33,220 bases of DNA, taken from DATEHQ01 sp035279525 (GTDB taxonomy: Bacteria > Chloroflexota > Dormibacteria > Dormibacterales > Dormibacteraceae). A program made the translations under genes and the position numbers. The notes beneath the pieces were generated by a model. It had not been told where the DNA came from and did no database searches. It saw only the letters and a list, made by a program, of their open reading frames with translations. The stretch lies in contig DATEHQ010000154.1 of assembly GCA_035279525.1 (NCBI GenBank), forward strand, positions 1 to 33,220. Direction: 5' to 3'. Within the stretch, counting starts at the first letter, position 1, and every line of letters begins with the position of its first letter. Of this stretch, positions 30,439 through 33,220 are shown in pieces.

Positions 30439-30975
30439 TCAGACCAGGACCGGCGATGCTTTGTAGACGGCGTGCTCGTTCAGCGCGATGGTGAATGACT
30501 GGAACCCGGTCGGTGGGGTGTAAGACCAGTCGAGGCGCACCCCTATCGAAGTTTCGTTGGGAGGAGTCTGGTTGCGATTGGTGAGCAGGAAGCTCTGGTG
30601 GAGCTTGACGTCAGCCGCGCTGTACTGGTTGTAGAGGTCGGTGGCGGCGTTGAAGTCCCCATTCGGGTTGGTGGGCGCATAGATGGTGATCGTGGCCAGG
30701 CTGGAATAGTTCATGGCGCTGGCGACCGCGAGCACGTTCCGCACCACGTCCTGGTCCACCTGGTCGGTGGTCAGTGTCGGGTTGGTGAGCTGTCCACCGA
30801 TCTCCGCCGCGAGCCGAGCGCCCTGGCGGCATGCGCTGCCGGCGATGACCTTGTCGGCGATCATGACGCCCGCGTTGAACAGGCCGAACAGCATGAAGAT
30901 GAGGACGGGTGTGGCGATCGCCAGCTCGACGATCGACTGCCCGACCTGTCTGCTGCGTGGCGAGAAGGCGCCCAT
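30439..30975 (-). CDS. TadE-like protein (second copy)
   Basis: 178 residues. GQSIVELAIATPVLIFMLFGLFNAG (about 13-37) is the TadE pseudopilin-type hydrophobic segment with the conserved E at position 18 or so. The rest is a small outer domain. The ATG (30975) shares its first base with the upstream stop (TGATG); a TTG one codon earlier is the alternative. TadE proteins are minor pseudopilins that help pilus assembly or surface secretion. Confidence 0.85.
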   Translation of the reverse strand: MGAFSPRSRQVGQSIVELAIATPVLIFMLFGLFNAGVMIADKVIAGSACRQGARLAAEIGGQLTNPTLTTDQVDQDVVRNVLAVASAMNYSSLATITIYAPTNPNGDFNAATDLYNQYSAADVKLHQSFLLTNRNQTPPNETSIGVRLDWSYTPPTGFQSFTIALNEHAVYKASPVLV

Positions 30976-31487
30976 CAATACGACTGCGGTTCCAGACGTA
31001 TCTCAAACGTCTGAGTCAGGTTGACGGCGCTGGGCGCGATGAAGATCCCGGTCTTCCACTGGTACCGGTAGCGCAACGTGACTCCAAGGAAGTCGCTCTG
31101 GCCGTTCGTCACATTTCGGCCCGAAGACGGCCAGTTGATGCTGCCGATCGGCGTTCCGTCGAGCTGGTACTTGTTGTATTTGAGGGGGTCGACCGTCAGC
31201 GTCCCATTGGCCTGCTCGGTCAGGTGGTATATGTCGACCTCCTGGACCGATGCCAGGCTGGTGGTACCGATGGCGGTCTTACGCAGGGCCGCCAGCGAGA
31301 GCTGGTCAGCGTTGGCGGCGTTGCCCGACTCAGACTCCTGGCGGGCGACCTCGCCGGCACCAAACTTCGCCGACCCGATCACAAAAAGCAACAGGCCGCT
31401 CTCGAAGATGCCGAACAGCAAGAAAAGCAAGATTGGCGCCACGATCGCGAACTCGACCATGGACTGGCCTTGCGAACGTCTGGTCAA
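30975..31487 (-). CDS. TadE-like protein (first copy)
   Basis: 170 residues from a TTG at 31487, preceded by an AACGAGG ribosome site. The product begins MTRRSQGQSMVEFAIVAPIL, the short basic tail plus VEFA segment expected of TadE. Alternatives are an ATG at 31571 (adding about 28 residues with no homology) or a TTG further up. Outer domain contains GQSDFLGVTLRYRYQW. First gene of a three-gene Tad-like cluster. Confidence 0.8.
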   Translation of the reverse strand: MTRRSQGQSMVEFAIVAPILLFLLFGIFESGLLLFVIGSAKFGAGEVARQESESGNAANADQLSLAALRKTAIGTTSLASVQEVDIYHLTEQANGTLTVDPLKYNKYQLDGTPIGSINWPSSGRNVTNGQSDFLGVTLRYRYQWKTGIFIAPSAVNLTQTFEIRLEPQSY

Positions 31488-31872
31488 CTGCCCAGGACCT
31501 CGTTTCGCATTCGCGACTGGGGATGGTACAGGCAGGGCCCCGAGCGCGCACACACTAACGTCGGAAAACATGAACCGGTTAACGCGCAACAGGCCAACTC
31601 ATTGCGGAAGGGAATCGAGTTCGTAGTCCTCATGACTCCAACCTTCTAAAGGGCCCCGCCCCCAATGCTCGAGGCAGGGCGCGGCATCGGCCATCCGGCA
31701 CGCGTGGCCTCGACCACGCAGAGTCCTCGCAGGCATGCTGGCGGCGCCATTCGAGGAGTTTTTGCAGCGACCGAAAGCCAGATTTCGTCTGCGTTGCCTG
31801 GCGCGAACGCGCGTTCGGTTCTCGGCAACCACGGCGGGAAGGTTGCGGCGGGGAACGTTGAGGTGGGCAAAT

Positions 31873-31887
31873 GAACTGCGACAGTTC
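31873..31887. promoter_or_regulatory. Palindrome GAACTG-CGA-CAGTTC
   Basis: Perfect six-base arms with a three-base centre, in the gap before the diguanylate cyclase gene. It resembles a dimeric repressor operator. The spacing of GAAC and GTTC (seven bases) does not fit the four-base Gram-positive LexA box. Confidence 0.5.
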
Positions 31888-31901
31888 CACCCGCGTAACG
31901 A

Positions 31902-31924
31902 GCCTTAAAACGTTTTCGTAAGGC
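31902..31924. promoter_or_regulatory. Hairpin GCCTTA/TAAGGC around palindrome AAAACGTTTT, flanked by direct repeats
   Basis: Outer arms GCCTTA (31902-31907) and TAAGGC (31919-31924) enclose the ten-base palindrome AAAACGTTTT (31907-31916). Related sequences CGCGTAACGA (about 31892) and GCGAGTAACGT (about 31931) flank it. This looks like a regulator binding region or structured leader 50-75 bases before the diguanylate cyclase ATG. Confidence 0.45.
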
Positions 31925-31976
31925 AACCACGCGAGTAACGTATCGGGACGCCTCCGCGAGGTGGTCACAGGCAAAG

Positions 31977-33220
31977 ATGGACGCCGCACCACGCAATCCC
32001 CTGGAGTCGCGCCGCTGGCAAGACGTCCGCGCGCGTGCCATCGACGCCAACTTCGACTCGGATCGCCGCCGCGTCGGCGAACGCGTGGCGCTCGTCTTCC
32101 GTTGGCTGTTCCTCATCGTCATCGGGGCCCAGAACAACCTGAGCTCCAGCACCCCGGAGGCGAAGGTCACGATCGACGTGATCCTTTTCTTCTGGGCGGC
32201 CATGAACGTCGCCGTCCAGGTCGTGCTCGTCCGCGGCTACCGGCCGGGCAAGCAGTTCAGCCTCTCGACGATGGTCCTCGACATCTTCTTCGCGGCCGGC
32301 CTGGTCTACCTCTCGGCCGGATTCAACAGCCCTTACTTCCTCGCCCTGTTCCTGGCGGTCATCACCAACGCCGTGAGGTTCGGGGCGGCCGCGAGCTTCC
32401 TGTCGGCCCTGGTCATCTCCTTCATCTATCTGTTCATCGGGGGAAGCTTCACGCCCGCCACGTTCGCGGTTGACGCCAATGCGTTGCTCGGCAAGATGTT
32501 CCTTTTCCTGGTCGTCGCCCTGGCGACGGGGTACATGACCCGCGAGCTGGAGCGCGAGCGGCGCGCGGCCGTCGAACGGGCCGCGCTTGCCGACTCGATG
32601 CGGGAGATGAGCAAGAACCTGGTCACCGACACGGACATCAAGGACGTCTTCGCGGTCCTGATCGACCACGCGGTCCAGATGACGACCGCCGAGAAAGGGC
32701 GGCTGATCCTGTCCTCGCAAGAGGGATTCGCGCTGGTGGCCGGCGCCGACCGGCACGGTCTCATCGCCAACTTTCCCGAAGAGGAGCCGATGGACGAGCA
32801 CCAGCTCGGACAGGCCGCCTCCACCGGTGAGGCGGTGTTCGCGACCGACCGCAAGGGCCTGGTCATCCCGATCGCCTCGGGCGACGGGGTCACCGCCCTG
32901 GTCTGCCTCACCTCGCAGGGAGCTTTCACCAACCAGGACCTGTTCGCAGTCGACGCCCTGTCCGGCAGCTCCGCGGTGCCCATCGCCAACGCGCTGCGCT
33001 ACCAGCGGAGCCAGAAGGAGGCCAACACCGACGGCCTGACCGGCCTCGCCAACATCAGGGAGTTCAGACGCCGGCTCGAGCTTGCTTTCTCCCGGCCTGA
33101 ACGGCGCAAGACGTCGCTCTCGCTGCTGCTGATCGACTTCGACCACTTCAAGTCGGTCAACGACGAGCTGGGTCATCAGCACGGCGACCTGGTCCTGCAG
33201 ATCGGCGCCCGCATCGTCCG
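31977..33220 (+). CDS. Membrane-bound GAF-GGDEF diguanylate cyclase (partial)
   Basis: At least 414 residues, cut by the right edge. After a basic N-terminus come five to six helices (about 37-58, 64-86, 98-116, 119-137, 139-156, 168-186). A coiled linker (about 188-215) and a GAF-type domain (about 220-340) follow. The GGDEF domain starts at about 351: TDGLTGLANIREF, then metal-binding Asp387 in LLIDFDHFKSVND, and GHQHGD (399-404). The GGDEF signature itself lies just past the window, so activity cannot be judged. Product would be c-di-GMP, which often controls pili and adhesion; the divergent Tad-like cluster is a plausible target. ATG at 31977 lies 12 bases after GAGGTGG. Confidence 0.9.
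   Translation, partial: MDAAPRNPLESRRWQDVRARAIDANFDSDRRRVGERVALVFRWLFLIVIGAQNNLSSSTPEAKVTIDVILFFWAAMNVAVQVVLVRGYRPGKQFSLSTMVLDIFFAAGLVYLSAGFNSPYFLALFLAVITNAVRFGAAASFLSALVISFIYLFIGGSFTPATFAVDANALLGKMFLFLVVALATGYMTRELERERRAAVERAALADSMREMSKNLVTDTDIKDVFAVLIDHAVQMTTAEKGRLILSSQEGFALVAGADRHGLIANFPEEEPMDEHQLGQAASTGEAVFATDRKGLVIPIASGDGVTALVCLTSQGAFTNQDLFAVDALSGSSAVPIANALRYQRSQKEANTDGLTGLANIREFRRRLELAFSRPERRKTSLSLLLIDFDHFKSVNDELGHQHGDLVLQIGARIV

Larger units (their letters stand above)
31488..31976. other. Long intergenic region between the Tad-like cluster and the diguanylate cyclase gene
   Basis: About 490 bases with lower GC and mixed third-position bias on both strands. Open frames here (for example a 49-codon minus-strand frame from 31633 ending with a TTGA overlap at the TadE start) have weak coding character. 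It holds the palindromes listed separately. It probably contains the divergent promoters and a long 5' leader; I cannot match a known riboswitch. Confidence 0.55.

Noticed and set aside
31873..31887. LexA (SOS) box
   Set aside because: GAAC and GTTC are seven bases apart, not four as in the Gram-positive box, and no SOS gene is adjacent.
31925..31976. c-di-GMP riboswitch before the diguanylate cyclase gene
   Set aside because: Some GCAA and CCTCCGCGAGG pieces look suggestive, but the conserved core and tetraloop-receptor arrangement could not be found.
31646..32203. Minus-strand 185-codon open frame in the Tad/diguanylate cyclase gap
   Set aside because: Half of it is antisense to the diguanylate cyclase N-terminus, and the rest has mixed codon bias and no recognisable motif.
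1..33220. CRISPR arrays, tRNA/rRNA genes, insertion sequences, prophage or toxin-antitoxin pair
   Set aside because: No spaced direct repeats, cloverleaf-like intergenic sequence, transposase motif or phage gene was found; gene gaps are mostly under 120 bases.

Overview
The window is a dense, high-GC (roughly two thirds or more G+C by eye) bacterial chromosome segment. Genes sit on both strands in short, tightly packed operons with many 1-4 base stop/start overlaps (ATGA, GTGA, TTGA, TGATG). There is no rRNA, tRNA, CRISPR array, transposase or phage gene. High GC, a long-form PruA, a FadD15-like acyl-CoA ligase, a sedolisin, TadE/TadG-like genes and probable leaderless promoters suggest a soil-type Terrabacteria lineage such as Dormibacterota, Chloroflexota or Actinomycetota. 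The sequence alone does not settle which.

Left part (1-6147, minus strand): a four-gene, translationally coupled operon. In transcription order it holds a Pol-beta-type nucleotidyltransferase, an 1188-residue glycosyltransferase fusing a GT2 synthase to a GT-C-like multispan domain, a B12-binding radical SAM protein, and a beta-propeller lipoprotein cut by the window edge. It looks like a surface glycan or lipid-glycan assembly unit and is one of the least familiar arrangements here. Then come plus-strand pruA (proline/glutamate catabolism) and a crotonase, a convergent GT87-type mannosyltransferase-like gene, and a GNAT acetyltransferase coupled to a LysE/RhtB exporter.

Middle part (11071-20827, mostly minus): a five-gene unit of CDF metal transporter, double-GNAT (MshD-like) acetyltransferase, sedolisin lipoprotein protease, a zinc-ribbon membrane protein resembling PrsW without its catalytic glutamates, and a zinc-ribbon single-span protein. 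An Hsp20 gene and a TrkA-type potassium channel converge on a strong terminator hairpin. The channel is coupled to an enoyl-CoA hydratase gene that follows class II fumarase.

Right part (20854-33220): ppx/gppA with a ZitB/CzcD-like zinc exporter; a 565-residue protein of unknown function with a nucleoside-phosphorylase-like C-terminus; a secreted helical protein; a greA-fadD-small Cys protein-small membrane protein operon; a 101-residue orphan; a TadE-TadE-TadG-like cluster; and a divergent membrane/GAF/GGDEF diguanylate cyclase running off the right edge. Three genes (left-edge lipoprotein, first crotonase, fadD) lack an ATG/GTG/TTG where homology wants the start.
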